Positions 32,322 through 42,543 are shown, numbered from the stretch's first letter. The stretch: 64,000 bases of DNA from Tropicimonas sp. IMCC34043 (GCF_003390845.1 NZ_QMEK01000001.1:868001-932000), one strand, 5' to 3'. Translations and numbers: made by a program. Notes: generated by a model not told the origin, from the sequence alone.

Positions 32322-32782
32322 AACGCGCACTGGTCATTTTGATGCTGCTGGCGTCGGTTCTGGCCGCGCCGGTGCTGGCTGTCACGCCCTCCGAGATGCT
32401 GAGCGATCCGGCGCTGGAGGCGCGGGCGCGCGACATCTCGAAGGGGCTGCGCTGTCTGGTCTGCCGCAACGAGAACATCGACGAAAGCAATGCCGATCTG
32501 GCGGCCGACCTGCGGGTGCTGGTGCGCGAACGCCTTGTCGCCGGCGACAGCGATGAGGCGGTGGTCGGCTATATCGTCGGGCGCTATGGCGAATACGTGC
32601 TGCTGAAGCCGACGGCGACCGGGGCAAACCTGGCACTGTGGCTGGCGGGGCCTGCGATGCTGATCCTCGGCGGGCTGATCGGATGGCGGTTCGTGCGGTC
32701 GCGCCGCAACGCATCGGCCGAGTCGGAACGTGCGCTGAGCCCTGAGGAAGAGGTTCAGTTGAAGGAAATCCTCGACCGGTAG
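32318..32782 (+). CDS. ccmH: Cytochrome c maturation protein CcmH
   Basis: A 154-residue periplasmic thiol protein with a signal sequence (residues 1-21) and a C-terminal membrane helix (about 105-125). The redox pair C46/C49 lies in the family motif LRCLVCRN. It reduces apocytochrome cysteines and presents them to CcmF. Its ATG overlaps the ccmF stop. The short form, without the CcmI-like TPR part found in E. coli, is normal for alphaproteobacteria. Confidence 0.95.
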   Translation: MKRALVILMLLASVLAAPVLAVTPSEMLSDPALEARARDISKGLRCLVCRNENIDESNADLAADLRVLVRERLVAGDSDEAVVGYIVGRYGEYVLLKPTATGANLALWLAGPAMLILGGLIGWRFVRSRRNASAESERALSPEEEVQLKEILDR

Positions 32783-32934
32783 CCCTCAGGCTGACTGGGC
32801 GGTCCTCTCGGGTCGCAGGGCAGATCGGGTCGGGGAGAATGCGCCCGCCAATGACGTTCCGTCGCGATTGCGCCGACTTCCCTCTGGCGGGGCGCAGACT
32901 ATGCTGGCGGCGCGTCAACGGGGGGATCTGCAGG

Positions 32935-33711
32935 ATGCACTACGAGACCATCGGCTACGAGGTGCGGGAGGGCGTGGCGATTGTCACCCTGAATCGTCCG
33001 GCGGTGAAGAACGCGCTCAACACCCAGATGCGGGCCGAGATCACCCATGCGGTGCAGCGCGCCGGGACCGAGGCGCGCGTCGCGGTGTTGACCGGGGCGG
33101 GCAATGCGTTCTGCTCGGGGCAGGATCTGGGCGACCGCGCGAATGTCGCGAACATCGACCTCGAACGCACGCTGCGCGACGAATACCTGCCGATGATCCG
33201 GATGATCGTCGACAGTCCGGTGCCGACCATCGCCGCCGTCAATGGCGCCGCGGCCGGTGCGGGTGCGAACCTCGCGCTGGCCTGCGACGTGGTGATCGCG
33301 ACCGAAAGTGCCGTGTTCCTGCAGGCCTTTGCACGCATCGGGCTGATCCCCGACGCCGGGGGCAGCCATTTCCTGCCGCGCCAGATCGGGCTTGCCCGGG
33401 CGATGGGGGCGGCATTGTTCGCCGAACCGGTTCCGGCGCGCAAGGCCGAGGCCTGGGGGATGATCTGGGAGGCGGTGGCAGACGCCGATTTCGCCGCGCA
33501 GTGGTGGCACCGGGCGCTGCATCTGGCAAAGGGGCCGACGCGCGCCTATGCGGCCGCGCGCGAGGCGCTGCGGGCGAGCTCGCAAACCGATCTGCAGACC
33601 CAGATGGAGCTTGAGGCGCAGCTGCAGGGGCGCTGTGGCCTGACGCGGGACTTCAAGGAAGGAGTGGTCGCCTTTCTGGAAAAGCGGCCGGCACATTTCG
33701 AAGGGCGCTGA
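32935..33711 (+). CDS. Enoyl-CoA hydratase/isomerase family protein (PaaG-like)
   Basis: A 258-residue crotonase-fold protein acting on an acyl-CoA. The oxyanion-hole segments AFCSGQDLG and NGAAAGAGANLALACDVV are intact. The later GLIPDAGGSHFLPRQIG with D in place of the second catalytic Glu, followed by AEAWGMIWEAV, matches PaaG-type isomerases better than fatty-acid hydratases. Without other paa genes nearby the pathway is uncertain. ATG 32935 is chosen at the start of the domain; an in-frame upstream extension is not protein-like. Confidence 0.85.
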   Translation: MHYETIGYEVREGVAIVTLNRPAVKNALNTQMRAEITHAVQRAGTEARVAVLTGAGNAFCSGQDLGDRANVANIDLERTLRDEYLPMIRMIVDSPVPTIAAVNGAAAGAGANLALACDVVIATESAVFLQAFARIGLIPDAGGSHFLPRQIGLARAMGAALFAEPVPARKAEAWGMIWEAVADADFAAQWWHRALHLAKGPTRAYAAAREALRASSQTDLQTQMELEAQLQGRCGLTRDFKEGVVAFLEKRPAHFEGR

Positions 33712-33828
33712 ATCACGCGCGTATTTTCGAAGTCGGGCCGGGGCCCGGCACAGGATGGCGCAGGCTAGGGCAGGGCATCTCCCGCCCCCTTCGACAGGGC
33801 TTGCGCCCTTGCTGCGGCGTTGGGCAGG

Positions 33829-33854
33829 GCGGGCACCCCTTGCGGGGCGCCCGC
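33829..33854. terminator. Hairpin between convergent genes
   Basis: A stem of 6 plus 4 base pairs with one A/C mismatch (GCGGGC-CCCC, loop TTGC, GGGG-GCCCGC) lies between the convergent enoyl-CoA hydratase and glyoxalase-superfamily genes. There is no clear U-run on either side. The 153-base gap holds no gene. Confidence 0.45.
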
Positions 33855-33864
33855 GCGCGATGGC

Positions 33865-34347
33865 TCAGAGCACGTTCTCCAGACGGAAATGCGGCGCGCC
33901 ATCCGAGGTTTGCTGTGGCGAGACGCCGGTCGTGTCGATCGTCGCGTTGACCCGCCGCCGCAGCGACGAGAAGCTTTCGAACTTGACCACATCGACCGGC
34001 TCGTCGAACTGCACGGTGATGCGATAGTGGCTGCCGCCGTTCATCTGCGCGATCCCGAGGACCTCGCCGGTGAAGGGCTGGCCGAGGTAGCGCCCGGCGA
34101 TCCGGTCGCCGGTCTGCACCGGCGGCAGCGGCCGGTTGGGCCGGGCGGTCGGTTCGGGCAGGGCAGGCCGGTCGGCTGCGGCGCGCAGCGTGTTCCAATC
34201 GCGATAGCCGAGTTGCCGCGCCAGAACCTCGAGGCTGCGGCTGTGGCTCATGGCTGAACCCGCCTCGGTCAGCGTTTCGCGCAGGCGGCGCGCCTGCGCC
34301 TTCAGCGTCTCGACCGAGGGCAGTGCGGGGGTATCGTTCGGTGTCAT
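33865..34347 (-). CDS. Small glyoxalase-superfamily protein of unknown role
   Basis: A 160-residue cytosolic protein. Residues about 8-60 (VETLKAQARRLRETLTEAG, then MSHSRSLEVLARQLGYRDWNTL) form a helical module that recurs in proteins annotated as glyoxalase superfamily. The C-terminal half is a short beta domain (GDRIAGRYLGQPFTGEVLGI). I know of no assigned function; the name is only a family label. ATG 34347 begins the conserved module, and the long upstream extension is Arg-rich non-coding sequence. A 239-base gap without a gene separates it from the transglycosylase upstream. Confidence 0.75.
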   Translation of the reverse strand: MTPNDTPALPSVETLKAQARRLRETLTEAGSAMSHSRSLEVLARQLGYRDWNTLRAAADRPALPEPTARPNRPLPPVQTGDRIAGRYLGQPFTGEVLGIAQMNGGSHYRITVQFDEPVDVVKFESFSSLRRRVNATIDTTGVSPQQTSDGAPHFRLENVL

Positions 34348-34586
34348 CCTGTCAGTCCAATGTCGACAAGGGCGTTCGGCGGGGGCTCGCGTTGCCATCC
34401 TGCCGGGGTCGACCTGGGGCTGGATGATCGTTCTACCTCGGGACTTCACCTTGCGCCTGTGGCGTGCGAGCGGCCGGCGTCCCTGACCGTGGCCAAAGAT
34501 CGGGGATCGGCACGGGGATTTCAAGGGGCGGCTGGATCGGGGCGTTGCACCGTGGCGGCGCAACGACTGCACGTCGCGCCGTCAGC

Positions 34587-35837
34587 TCAGTTCCGCAGCA
34601 CGAAGCAGCCGACGCCCGACTTGCGCAGTTTCCAGCAGATCCCGTCGGCCGCCTTCCGGGTCCCGGCACCGATCTGGGCGATGTACTGCCGGCTGGAGCG
34701 GGCGGGCAAGGTCATGCGGACATAGCTGACCTTCTGGCCGCGCAGCACCGGGTGGGCACGACTGAGTGCGGCATATTTCTGCTCGACGCCGGCCCGGCTG
34801 GGATTGGCGGCCACGATCACACCCCAGGCGCCCAGCCGGACCGGGCTGTGGTATTCGCGAATGCTGCGGGTGCCGGCGAGGGTCACGCAGGCGTCCTGAA
34901 ACGGGCGCGCCTTGTCGAGCCTCAGATCGATGCCCTTGGGCGGCTCGTCGCGCCAGGCCTCGCCCGAGAACCCAGTGATCGAGCGCACGTAGTCGCGGGT
35001 TTCGGGCGGCAGGCTGCGGCGGCTCCGGACAAAATCGTCGACCCGCGCCTCGCCCGCGTTATAGGCCGCCGCCGCAAGCCCGAGGTTGCCATAGAAATCG
35101 CGCAATTCGGCAAGGTAGTGGGCCGAGGCGCGCAGGGCCTTGGCCGGGTTGAACGGATCGTCCAGCCCGCGCAGCTGCGCCGTATAGGGCATGAACTGGG
35201 CGATGCCCTGGGCGCCGACCGGGCTGATCGCGGCGGGGTCATAGAGGCTTTCTTTCCACAGCAGCCGGGCGAAGAAATGCACGTCGAGCCCGGCCTCGGT
35301 CGCGGTCTCCTCGATGGTGCGGCAGACGTCGGGGATATAATTGGCCTGCGAGATGCAGTGGCTGCCGTCGGCCGTGCACCGAACCCCTGTGCGGCTGGCC
35401 AGCGACGGCCGCGGCCGGGGATGCGGGGTCGCTTCGGTCGCGGTTGCGACAACGATCTCGATATCGGGATCGATGCGGAATTCCGCTGTCTCCGAATCTG
35501 CGGGAGCTTCTGGCGTCGTATCGGCCGTGGCTTCGGGGGCGGCATCCGCGGCGCCCGGCGTGGCGCTGTCCTGCAGCGGCGTCTCCGTGGTCTGTCCCGG
35601 CAGATCGGCTGTCGCGGCGGCGGGCGATGGTGGGGCGGAGCCGAGCGCTTTAGCGGGCAGCGAGTCCGGTCGGGCAGGGGCTGCGGCGGTCGGATCGGAA
35701 CTGACAGCATATCGGGGTGCCGCCGCCGGCAGCGCTGCGGACGGATCCTCGGCAGCCGGGGCCGCGCCGGCCACAAGGCAGAACACGGCCGCTGCGGCCA
35801 TGCGCCCCAATCCGGTCCGGAACTGTGCCAGCGGCAT
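34587..35837 (-). CDS. Soluble lytic transglycosylase domain protein, secreted
   Basis: A 416-residue periplasmic wall hydrolase. The signal peptide ends near residue 29, then a Pro/Ala/Thr-rich linker runs to about 145. The SLT domain (about 165-300) has catalytic glutamate E196 in LLWKESLYDP with the following GAQGIAQFMP and AAYNAGEARV motifs. The C-terminal 100 residues form a basic, SPOR-sized domain ending in GVGCFVLRN that could bind peptidoglycan, though I cannot name it. ATG 35837 gives a proper signal peptide; the frame stays open upstream but is not credible. The gltA terminator lies just upstream. Confidence 0.88.
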   Translation of the reverse strand: MPLAQFRTGLGRMAAAAVFCLVAGAAPAAEDPSAALPAAAPRYAVSSDPTAAAPARPDSLPAKALGSAPPSPAAATADLPGQTTETPLQDSATPGAADAAPEATADTTPEAPADSETAEFRIDPDIEIVVATATEATPHPRPRPSLASRTGVRCTADGSHCISQANYIPDVCRTIEETATEAGLDVHFFARLLWKESLYDPAAISPVGAQGIAQFMPYTAQLRGLDDPFNPAKALRASAHYLAELRDFYGNLGLAAAAYNAGEARVDDFVRSRRSLPPETRDYVRSITGFSGEAWRDEPPKGIDLRLDKARPFQDACVTLAGTRSIREYHSPVRLGAWGVIVAANPSRAGVEQKYAALSRAHPVLRGQKVSYVRMTLPARSSRQYIAQIGAGTRKAADGICWKLRKSGVGCFVLRN

Positions 35838-35950
35838 CGTGTCGTCGCCTCTTGCCCTCGTCGCTTCGTTCGTACCCGGGCGCGTGCCGCGCGACAAGCG
35901 CCGCCTTCGGGTCCGGCTGCCCCGCACCGGAATGGCGGTGCAAAGCCACG

Positions 35951-35975
35951 AAAAAACGGCGCCCATCGGGCGCCG
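35951..35975 (-). terminator. Rho-independent terminator of gltA
   Basis: On the minus strand CGGCGCCC, loop GAT, GGGCGCCG is followed by TTTTTT. It lies 50 bases after the gltA stop codon. It is one of the cleanest terminators in the window. Confidence 0.92.
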
Positions 35976-36024
35976 CCTGGCAGATCGTTGCGCGCGCGGG
36001 GCCTTGCCCCGCACGACATGCGCC

Positions 36025-37320
36025 TCAGCGCTTTTCGATATCGACGTAGTCGCGGAAGGGCTCGCCGATATAAAGCTGACGCGGGCGGCCGATCTTGTGC
36101 TCTGGATCTGCCAGCTGTTCCTTCCACTGCGAGATCCAGCCCACGGTCCGCGCCAGCGCGAAGATCGGGGTGAACATCGAGGTCGGGAAGCCAAGCGCAT
36201 CGAGGATGATGCCGGAGTAGAAATCGACGTTGGGATAGAGCTTCTTCTCGGCGAAGTAGGGATCTTCCAGCGCCAGCTTTTCCAGTTCCTTGGCGGTCTG
36301 CAGCACCGGGTTGTCGTGCACGCCGAGCAGGTCCAGCACTTCGTCGGCGGATTGCTTCATCACCTTCGCGCGCGGATCGAAGTTCTTGTAGACCCGATGG
36401 CCAAAGCCCATCAGGCGGAACGGATCGTTCTTGTCCTTCGCCCGGGCGATGAACTCGGGGATCCGGTCGGGGGTGCCGATCTCGCGCAGCATCTCGAGGC
36501 AGGCCTGGTTGGCGCCGCCGTGGGCCGGGCCCCAGAGGCAGGCGATGCCGGCCGCGATGCAGGCAAAGGGGTTCGCGCCCGAGGACGAGGCCAGACGCAC
36601 CGTCGATGTCGAGGCGTTCTGTTCGTGATCGGCGTGCAGCGTGAAGATCCGGTCCATCGCGCGCGCGATGATCGGGTCGACCTCGTAGGGTTCGGCCGGC
36701 ACCGAGAAGCACATGTGGATGAAGTTCGCCGCGAAGGACAGGTCGTTGCGCGGATAGACGAAGGGCTGGCCGATCGAATACTTGTAGGCCCAGGCCGCGA
36801 TCGTCGGCATCTTGGCGATCAGCCGGTGCGAGGCAATCTCGCGGTGGCGCACGTCCGTGATGTCGGTCGAGTCGTGATAGAACGCCGACATGGCACCGAC
36901 GACGCCGACCATGGTCGCCATCGGGTGAGAGTCACGCCGGAACCCGCGGAAGAAATACTGCATTTGCTCGTGCAGCATGGTGTGGCGGGTGATCGTGCTT
37001 TCGAACCATTCGAGCTGATCGGCGGTCGGCAGTTCGCCGTAGAGCAGCAGGTAGCAGACCTCGAGGAAATGCGACTTCTCGGCCAGCTGGTCGATCGGAT
37101 AGCCGCGGTGCAGCAACTCGCCCTTGTCGCCGTCGATGAACGTGATCGTCGACTGGCAGGAGGCGGTCGAGGTGTATCCGGGGTCGTAGGTAAAGACGTT
37201 GGCCTGGCCATAGAGCTTGCGGATATCGACCACGTCGGGTCCGGCCGTGGGAGAAAGAATCGGCAAATCGATCGTCTTGTCGTCAAGCGTGATCGTCGCT
37301 TTCTTGGGCGAATCTGACAT
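36025..37320 (-). CDS. gltA: Citrate synthase
   Basis: A 431-residue type II (hexameric, NADH-sensitive type) citrate synthase that joins acetyl-CoA and oxaloacetate at entry to the TCA cycle. The active-site histidine is in [16 protein letters not shown], the next in [15 protein letters not shown], and the aspartate in [11 protein letters not shown]. Two ATGs are six bases apart; AAGGGA is spaced correctly only for 37320. It lies 79 bases downstream of gltX on the same strand, and has its own terminator. Confidence 0.97.
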   Translation of the reverse strand: MSDSPKKATITLDDKTIDLPILSPTAGPDVVDIRKLYGQANVFTYDPGYTSTASCQSTITFIDGDKGELLHRGYPIDQLAEKSHFLEVCYLLLYGELPTADQLEWFESTITRHTMLHEQMQYFFRGFRRDSHPMATMVGVVGAMSAFYHDSTDITDVRHREIASHRLIAKMPTIAAWAYKYSIGQPFVYPRNDLSFAANFIHMCFSVPAEPYEVDPIIARAMDRIFTLHADHEQNASTSTVRLASSSGANPFACIAAGIACLWGPAHGGANQACLEMLREIGTPDRIPEFIARAKDKNDPFRLMGFGHRVYKNFDPRAKVMKQSADEVLDLLGVHDNPVLQTAKELEKLALEDPYFAEKKLYPNVDFYSGIILDALGFPTSMFTPIFALARTVGWISQWKEQLADPEHKIGRPRQLYIGEPFRDYVDIEKR

Positions 37321-37399
37321 GGGCATCCCTTTCTGACTTATTCCCTGAGGTCCGGCAGGGCCGAACCGGAAAACAGCTGTAACTTGCGGGCCGGCGGGG

Positions 37400-38818
37400 T
37401 CAGTCCCCGTTTCGCCCCGCGGCGTCCCTTACTCGGTCGATGGTCTCCTCGCGACCGATCACGAGCATCATGTCGAAAATGCTCGGCGTAACACTACGCC
37501 CGGCAAGCGCCGCGCGCAGCGGCGGTGCGATCTTGCCAAGCTTGATATTCTCCCCTTCGGCGAAGTTGGAGATTGCCATCTCCAGCCCTTCGCGCGTCCA
37601 GCTAGCACTTCGCAGGTGCGGCGTCAATTCTGTCAGTATACCACGGGATACTGGATCGAGGGCCTTGGCTGCCTTCTCGTCCGGCTCGAATGGGCGCTGT
37701 CCCAAGGCAAAGTGTGCATTTTCAAGAAGTTCTCCGAATGTCTTCGCGCGTTCCTTCAGGCAGTACATGGCCGACGACAGAAGGTCGGCCTGAGTATCTG
37801 TCAGGGGTGCGGCATCTGTGGCCGAAAGATACGCCACAATCTCGCCCATCAGATCTGCATCCTCCGCCGCGGCGATGTGCTGACCACACAGATTCTCCAG
37901 CTTCTTGAAATCGAAACGTGCCGCCGATTTGTTAATTCCGTCAAGATCGAACCATTCAAGTGCCTGCGCGTCGCTGAAAAATTCGGCATCGCCGTGGCTC
38001 CAGCCAAGCCGCGCCAGATAGTTGCGCATGGCGGCGGCGGGATAGCCCATCTTCTGGTACTCATCGACCCCGGTCGCGCCGTGGCGTTTCGACAACTTCT
38101 TGCCATCAGGGCCAAGGATCAGCGGGATATGGGCATAGACCGGCAGCGGCCAGTCCATCGCCTTGTAGATCAGCGACTGGCGGGCGGCATTTGCCAGATG
38201 GTCGTCGCCGCGGATCACGTGGGTCACCCCCATGTCGACGTCGTCGACCACAACCGCCAGCATGTAGGTCGGCGTGCCGTCCGAGCGCAGCAGGATCATG
38301 TCGTCAAGATCGGCATTCTTCCAGCGCACGCTGCCCTGCACCGCGTCGTCGATCACGGTCTCGCCCTCGCGCGGGGCACGGATGCGGATCACATAGGGCA
38401 GATCGGGGTGGCTGGCGGGATCGGCGTCGCGCCAGGGGCTTTGGAAGTTGGTGTTGCGGCCTTCGGCGCGGGCCGCTTCGCGAAAAGCCGTGATTTCCTC
38501 GGGCGTTGAAAAGCACTTGTAGGCCGCGCCGCGGGCCAGAAGCGCGTGGGCAACCTCGGCGTGGCGGGCGGCGCGTTCGAACTGGCTGACCGCGTCGCCG
38601 TCCCAGTCGAGCCCAAGCCAGCGCATGCCCTTCAGGATCGCCTCCGTCGCCTCGGGGGTCGACCGTTCGCGGTCGGTATCCTCGATCCTGAGCAGGAACT
38701 TGCCGCCACGGCCGCGGGCATAGAGCCAGTTGAACAAGGCCGTGCGGGCGGTGCCGATGTGCATGAAGCCGGTTGGCGAGGGGGCGATACGGGTGACGAC
38801 GGGGGTCGCGTCGGGCAT
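37400..38818 (-). CDS. gltX: Glutamyl-tRNA synthetase
   Basis: A 472-residue class I synthetase. The HIGH motif appears as HIGT (20-23) and the KMSKS motif as KLSKRHG near 240. The C-terminal helical part binds the tRNA(Glu) anticodon. AAGGA supports ATG 38818. The catalytic half uses the C/G-ending codons of this genome, but roughly 37560-37960 (the anticodon-binding part) uses many A/T-ending codons such as CCA, GTA, ATA, CGA, AGT and ACA. That suggests a mosaic gene. Alphaproteobacteria often have two gltX copies; I cannot tell whether this one is the discriminating form. Confidence 0.95.
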   Translation of the reverse strand: MPDATPVVTRIAPSPTGFMHIGTARTALFNWLYARGRGGKFLLRIEDTDRERSTPEATEAILKGMRWLGLDWDGDAVSQFERAARHAEVAHALLARGAAYKCFSTPEEITAFREAARAEGRNTNFQSPWRDADPASHPDLPYVIRIRAPREGETVIDDAVQGSVRWKNADLDDMILLRSDGTPTYMLAVVVDDVDMGVTHVIRGDDHLANAARQSLIYKAMDWPLPVYAHIPLILGPDGKKLSKRHGATGVDEYQKMGYPAAAMRNYLARLGWSHGDAEFFSDAQALEWFDLDGINKSAARFDFKKLENLCGQHIAAAEDADLMGEIVAYLSATDAAPLTDTQADLLSSAMYCLKERAKTFGELLENAHFALGQRPFEPDEKAAKALDPVSRGILTELTPHLRSASWTREGLEMAISNFAEGENIKLGKIAPPLRAALAGRSVTPSIFDMMLVIGREETIDRVRDAAGRNGD

Positions 38819-38988
38819 GGATCCTTGGGCCTTTCGAAGTCTTGCGGCAGTGACTGGAGGGGGCAGAGAGCGGCTCTGCCGGCCCCGGTCAGCCGGCCTG
38901 TCTGCGCCGGTATAGAGAAGCCTCCGCGCGATGGGAACCGGGGATGGAACGGTGGCAAGCCCGCCCCCGTCGCCAGCCGGCGCCGGGA

Positions 38989-39447
38989 TCATATAATGCG
39001 CTGTTCCAGTTCCGACGGATCTGCGACAGAGACCTGCCAGAACGCCGCAGCCCCGTCCGGAAAGGTCGCCAGCAGCCGGTCCATATCGGATTGCCGAAGG
39101 TGCCGACGCAGCGCCCAGGCCACATCCTCGATGGCGGTCGCCGGTGTCAGGTTGTGGTGGGGCCGGATCTGGCGGACCTCCAGCGCCAACGCCTCGCGCG
39201 GGCCGAAGGGAAGCGGCGCCTCGGACGGGGTCCAATGGGCAAGGAAAATCGCGCGCAGCACGCAAGGCAGATGATCGGCGAAGCGCAGCCCCTGTTCGGC
39301 GGTCAACCGGCGCCGGAACACCTGAAACACCGCATCGACCGCGGTATATGTCATGTTGTCCGAGGTCAGGTTCATCCGCTCCTTCGCGTCGTCGAGAAAG
39401 GCGCGGAACTCCTTGCTGGCGTGGCGATAGGTCCAGGGCATCGGCAT
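38989..39447 (-). CDS. DUF2267 domain protein
   Basis: A 152-residue cytosolic helical protein matching DUF2267. The core reads [18 protein letters not shown], then [16 protein letters not shown] and [20 protein letters not shown]. The function of the family is unknown. ATG 39447 begins a conserved [14 protein letters not shown] start, with a GGGAG site before it; an ATG six bases later is possible. It is divergent from comEC with 134 bases between them. Confidence 0.82.
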   Translation of the reverse strand: MPMPWTYRHASKEFRAFLDDAKERMNLTSDNMTYTAVDAVFQVFRRRLTAEQGLRFADHLPCVLRAIFLAHWTPSEAPLPFGPREALALEVRQIRPHHNLTPATAIEDVAWALRRHLRQSDMDRLLATFPDGAAAFWQVSVADPSELEQRII

Positions 39448-39540
39448 TCCCGGGCACTCCCAGTCCGGTCGGAACCGCCCGCAGTCTGGCCGTTTTGGCA
39501 CGTTGCTGCAAGCTTCCGGTCCGGCGACCGAGGGGCCGTG

Positions 39541-39556
39541 TTAACGAACCGTCAAC
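39541..39556 (+). promoter_or_regulatory. CtrA-like site upstream of comEC
   Basis: TTAA-CGAACCG-TCAAC matches the CtrA consensus TTAA-N7-TTAA(C) with one mismatch. It lies 26-41 bases before the comEC ATG and 94 bases from the divergent DUF2267 start. Binding is inferred from pattern only. Confidence 0.5.
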
Positions 39557-39581
39557 CACGCTGGCGCTAGCCTCTGGCGCG

Positions 39582-41681
39582 ATGGTGGACGGGTCGGTCG
39601 CCCTGCGTCCCGGGTCCCGGGCGGGCGCAGCATGGCAGCGCATGACCGGGGCGATGTTGGCGCAGCGCGGCTTTCTGCTGCCCTGGGTGCCGGTGTTCCT
39701 GGGCGTCGGCATCGGGATCTGGTTTTCCCTTCCGGTCGAACCGGGCGCTGCCTTCTATGCCGCGGCGGCCGCCGCGACGATTGGGCTCGGGTTTGCCGGG
39801 CGTCGCGCGGGCGAGGCCTGGGCGCCGCTTGTCTGGGCGCTGTCGCTAGTGCTTGCCGGATCGTTGCTCGCCGGGCTGCGCGCGCATTCGGTGGCCGCCC
39901 CGGTCCTCGGCTTTCGCTATTACGGGGCGATCGAGGGCCGGGTCGTCGATATCGATCGCTCGGCCTCGGACGCGCCGCGGCTGACGCTCGACCGTGTGGT
40001 GATGGAGGATATGTCGCCCGCGCGGACCCCGGCGCTGGTCCGGGTCTCGTTGCATGGCGATCAGGATTATGTCGCGCTCGAACCGGGCCTGACGGTGATC
40101 CTGACCGGGCATCTGTCGCCGCCAAACGGGCCGGTGGAACCCGGCGGTTTCGATTTTCGCCGGCTCGCCTGGTTCGACCGGCTTGGCGCCGTCGGCTATG
40201 TCACCACGCCGGTGCTGGCGCTGATCCCGGCGCGCGACGGGCAGGCGGGGTTGCAGGTGTTCCGGCTGCGCATGGCGTTCAGCGCGTGGTTGCAGCGCCG
40301 GATCGCGGGTCAGGCCGGCGCCCTTGCCGCGGCGATCCTGGCAGGCGACCGTTCGGGGCTCGACCGGCCGACCATCGACACGCTGCGCAACTCGAACCTC
40401 GCGCATCTGCTGGCGATCTCGGGGCTGCATATGGGGCTGCTGACCGGCGTGGTCTTTGCCACGCTGCGCGCCGGGATGGCGCTGATCCCATGGCTCGCAC
40501 TGCGGTTTCCGATCAAGAAGATCGCGGCGCTTGGCGCGCTGACGGTCGGGGCGGGCTATCTGGCGCTGTCGGGCGGATCGGTTTCGACCCAGCGGGCCTT
40601 TGTCATGATCGCGGTGATGTTCGGCGCGGTGCTGCTGGAAAAACGTGCGGTCTCGCTGCGCTCGGTCGCGATCGCCGCACTGCTTCTGCTGCTGTTCCGC
40701 CCCGAGGCGCTGCTGGGCGCGGGGTTTCAGATGTCATTTGCCGCCACCACGGCGCTGGTTGCGGCCTTCGGGTGGCTTCGCGACCGGCGCGAGGGCCTGC
40801 CACAGCCGCCGCGCTGGCTGGCGCCGGTGCTGGCGGTGGTGATCTCGTCCGCCGTCGCCGGGGCCGCCACGGCGCCGTTTTCGGCCGCGCATTTCAACCG
40901 GCTTGCCGACTATGGCCTGTTGGCCAATCTGCTGTCGGTGCCGGTCATGGGCGCGGTGGTGATGCCCGCGGCGGTGGCGACGGCGCTGCTGTGGCCCTTC
41001 GGGCTGGCCGGGATCGGGCTTTGGGTGCTGCAGCTCGGTCTCGACTGGATCCTGACAGTGGCCGCGCGGGTCGCAGCGATCGAGGGCGCGGTCAGCCATG
41101 TGCCGGCGCCCGGTCCCGCGGTGCTGCCGGCGATTGCGGCGGGGTTCCTCGTCGTGATCCTCTGGCAGGGGCGTTGGCGCTGGCTCGGTGTCTTGGGCAT
41201 TCTGGCCGGTCTGGCGCTTTGGCCGATGGCCGAGCGGCCGGCGGGGTTGATCGCCGATACCGGCGGTCTGGTCGGGGTGCTCGGCCCGGAGGGGCGGGCG
41301 CTGTCAAAACCGCGCGGCGACAGCTATGCAGCGCTTGCCTGGCTCGAGAATGACGGCGACGGCGCGGATCAGGAAGTGGCCTTCGCCCGGCCCGGATTCA
41401 GCGGCGAAAAGGGCGATCTGCGCGCATCGCTCGGCGGGGTGACCTTGCGCGTGCTTGGCGGGCGGGGGGTGCGCACGCGGCTTGGCGCGACTTGCGGGCC
41501 AGAGATCGTCGTGATGAGCCAGCCGCCGGACCGCCGGCCCGATGGACCTTGCGTGATCTTCGATCCCGAGGCTTTGCGAAAGACCGGCGCAGTGGCGCTG
41601 TTCAACGGGCCCGAGGCGCTTCGCATCGTCACCGTCGCCGAGCGGGCGGGACAGCGATTGTGGACTTCACGGCAACGCTAG
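39582..41681 (+). CDS. comEC: ComEC/Rec2-family DNA uptake channel
   Basis: A 699-residue inner-membrane protein. An N-terminal soluble OB-like domain (about 100-200) is set between helices. It is followed by the competence domain with about ten helices, including [17 protein letters not shown] and [20 protein letters not shown], the ComEC signatures. The C-terminal part (about 560-690) is a short remnant of the beta-lactamase-like domain, ending without the metal-binding HXHXDH motif, as in many Rhodobacterales forms. It should pass single-stranded DNA into the cytosol. In R. capsulatus com homologues are needed to receive gene-transfer-agent DNA. Converges on lexA. Confidence 0.88.
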   Translation: MVDGSVALRPGSRAGAAWQRMTGAMLAQRGFLLPWVPVFLGVGIGIWFSLPVEPGAAFYAAAAAATIGLGFAGRRAGEAWAPLVWALSLVLAGSLLAGLRAHSVAAPVLGFRYYGAIEGRVVDIDRSASDAPRLTLDRVVMEDMSPARTPALVRVSLHGDQDYVALEPGLTVILTGHLSPPNGPVEPGGFDFRRLAWFDRLGAVGYVTTPVLALIPARDGQAGLQVFRLRMAFSAWLQRRIAGQAGALAAAILAGDRSGLDRPTIDTLRNSNLAHLLAISGLHMGLLTGVVFATLRAGMALIPWLALRFPIKKIAALGALTVGAGYLALSGGSVSTQRAFVMIAVMFGAVLLEKRAVSLRSVAIAALLLLLFRPEALLGAGFQMSFAATTALVAAFGWLRDRREGLPQPPRWLAPVLAVVISSAVAGAATAPFSAAHFNRLADYGLLANLLSVPVMGAVVMPAAVATALLWPFGLAGIGLWVLQLGLDWILTVAARVAAIEGAVSHVPAPGPAVLPAIAAGFLVVILWQGRWRWLGVLGILAGLALWPMAERPAGLIADTGGLVGVLGPEGRALSKPRGDSYAALAWLENDGDGADQEVAFARPGFSGEKGDLRASLGGVTLRVLGGRGVRTRLGATCGPEIVVMSQPPDRRPDGPCVIFDPEALRKTGAVALFNGPEALRIVTVAERAGQRLWTSRQR

Positions 41682-41759
41682 CACCGCCGTTCCCGTGGCG
41701 GTGCTGTCGGTCGGCCCGCCAACCGCGCCTGTCTGCCGCCGTTGCGCGGAAACCGCGCA
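41681..41759. terminator. Two hairpins between convergent comEC and lexA
   Basis: An 8-bp stem GCACCGCC/GGCGGTGC (41681-41704, loop of 8) begins at the last base of the comEC stop. A 7-bp stem TGCGCGG/CCGCGCA with AAA loop (41743-41759) ends five bases before the lexA stop. Neither has a U-run. Confidence 0.45.
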
Positions 41760-41764
41760 GCGCT

Positions 41765-42484
41765 TCAATAGGTTCGGATCAGCCCGACCAGACGGCCCTG
41801 CACCTTGACCTGATCGTCGCGGAACAGCCGGGTTTCATAGGCCGGGTTGGCGGCTTCGAGCGCGATGGTCCGACCGCGGCGGCGGAAACGCTTCAGCGTC
41901 GCCTCCTGCCCGCCGACCAGCGCCACCACGATGTCGCCGTCATCTGCGGTGTCCTGTTCGCGGATCACCACGACATCGCCATTGTTGATCCCGGCCTCGA
42001 TCATCGAATCGCCCTGAACCTCGAGCGCATAGTGATGGCCCTTGCCGATCATCTGTCCGGGCACGGCGACGGTGTGGCTGACCTCGCTGATTGCCTCGAT
42101 CGGCACACCGGCGGCGATCCGGCCCATCACCGGAAGCTCGATCGCATGGATAGTGATATCCCGGGCGCCCGCAGGGCTGGCGGCGGGGCGCGATGCAACC
42201 TTGTGGCGGGTCGGGGGCGGCGCCTTGCCGTCGACCACCACGGGGCGGAACACGGTCTTGGCCTGCAGCGCATCGGGCAGCTTCACGATCTCGATGGCAC
42301 GGGCGCGGTGGGCGAGGCGGCGGATGAATCCGCGTTCCTCGAGCGCCGTGATCAGCCGGTGGATGCCGGATTTCGAGCGCAGGTCCAACGCCTCCTTCAT
42401 CTCGTCGAAGGACGGAGGAACGCCGTCGCGCTGCACCCGCCTGTGGATGAATTCCAGAAGGTCGAGTTGCTTCTTGGTCAGCAT
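41765..42484 (-). CDS. lexA: SOS repressor LexA
   Basis: A 239-residue repressor that cuts itself when RecA is active. The winged helix DNA-binding domain is at 1-65 ([36 protein letters not shown]). The cleavage site is A125-G126 in RIAAGVP. The catalytic pair is S160 (QGDSM) and K198 (TLKRF). The alphaproteobacterial-type operator upstream suggests autoregulation. It is last in line after moeA on the minus strand, but the 106-base gap with its own operator makes it a separate transcription unit, at least under damage. Confidence 0.97.
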   Translation of the reverse strand: MLTKKQLDLLEFIHRRVQRDGVPPSFDEMKEALDLRSKSGIHRLITALEERGFIRRLAHRARAIEIVKLPDALQAKTVFRPVVVDGKAPPPTRHKVASRPAASPAGARDITIHAIELPVMGRIAAGVPIEAISEVSHTVAVPGQMIGKGHHYALEVQGDSMIEAGINNGDVVVIREQDTADDGDIVVALVGGQEATLKRFRRRGRTIALEAANPAYETRLFRDDQVKVQGRLVGLIRTY

Positions 42485-42528
42485 GGCACCCCCTTGGACC
42501 GCGCGAAGAGCGTCGCGCCTGCATCGGT

Positions 42529-42543
42529 GTTCTGCCAGTGTTC
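42529..42543 (-). promoter_or_regulatory. LexA box (alphaproteobacterial SOS operator)
   Basis: On the plus strand GTTC-TGCCAGT-GTTC is an exact GTTC-N7-GTTC direct repeat (GAAC-N7-GAAC on the lexA strand). It lies 45-59 bases upstream of the lexA start codon, where LexA would shut down its own promoter. Confidence 0.88.
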
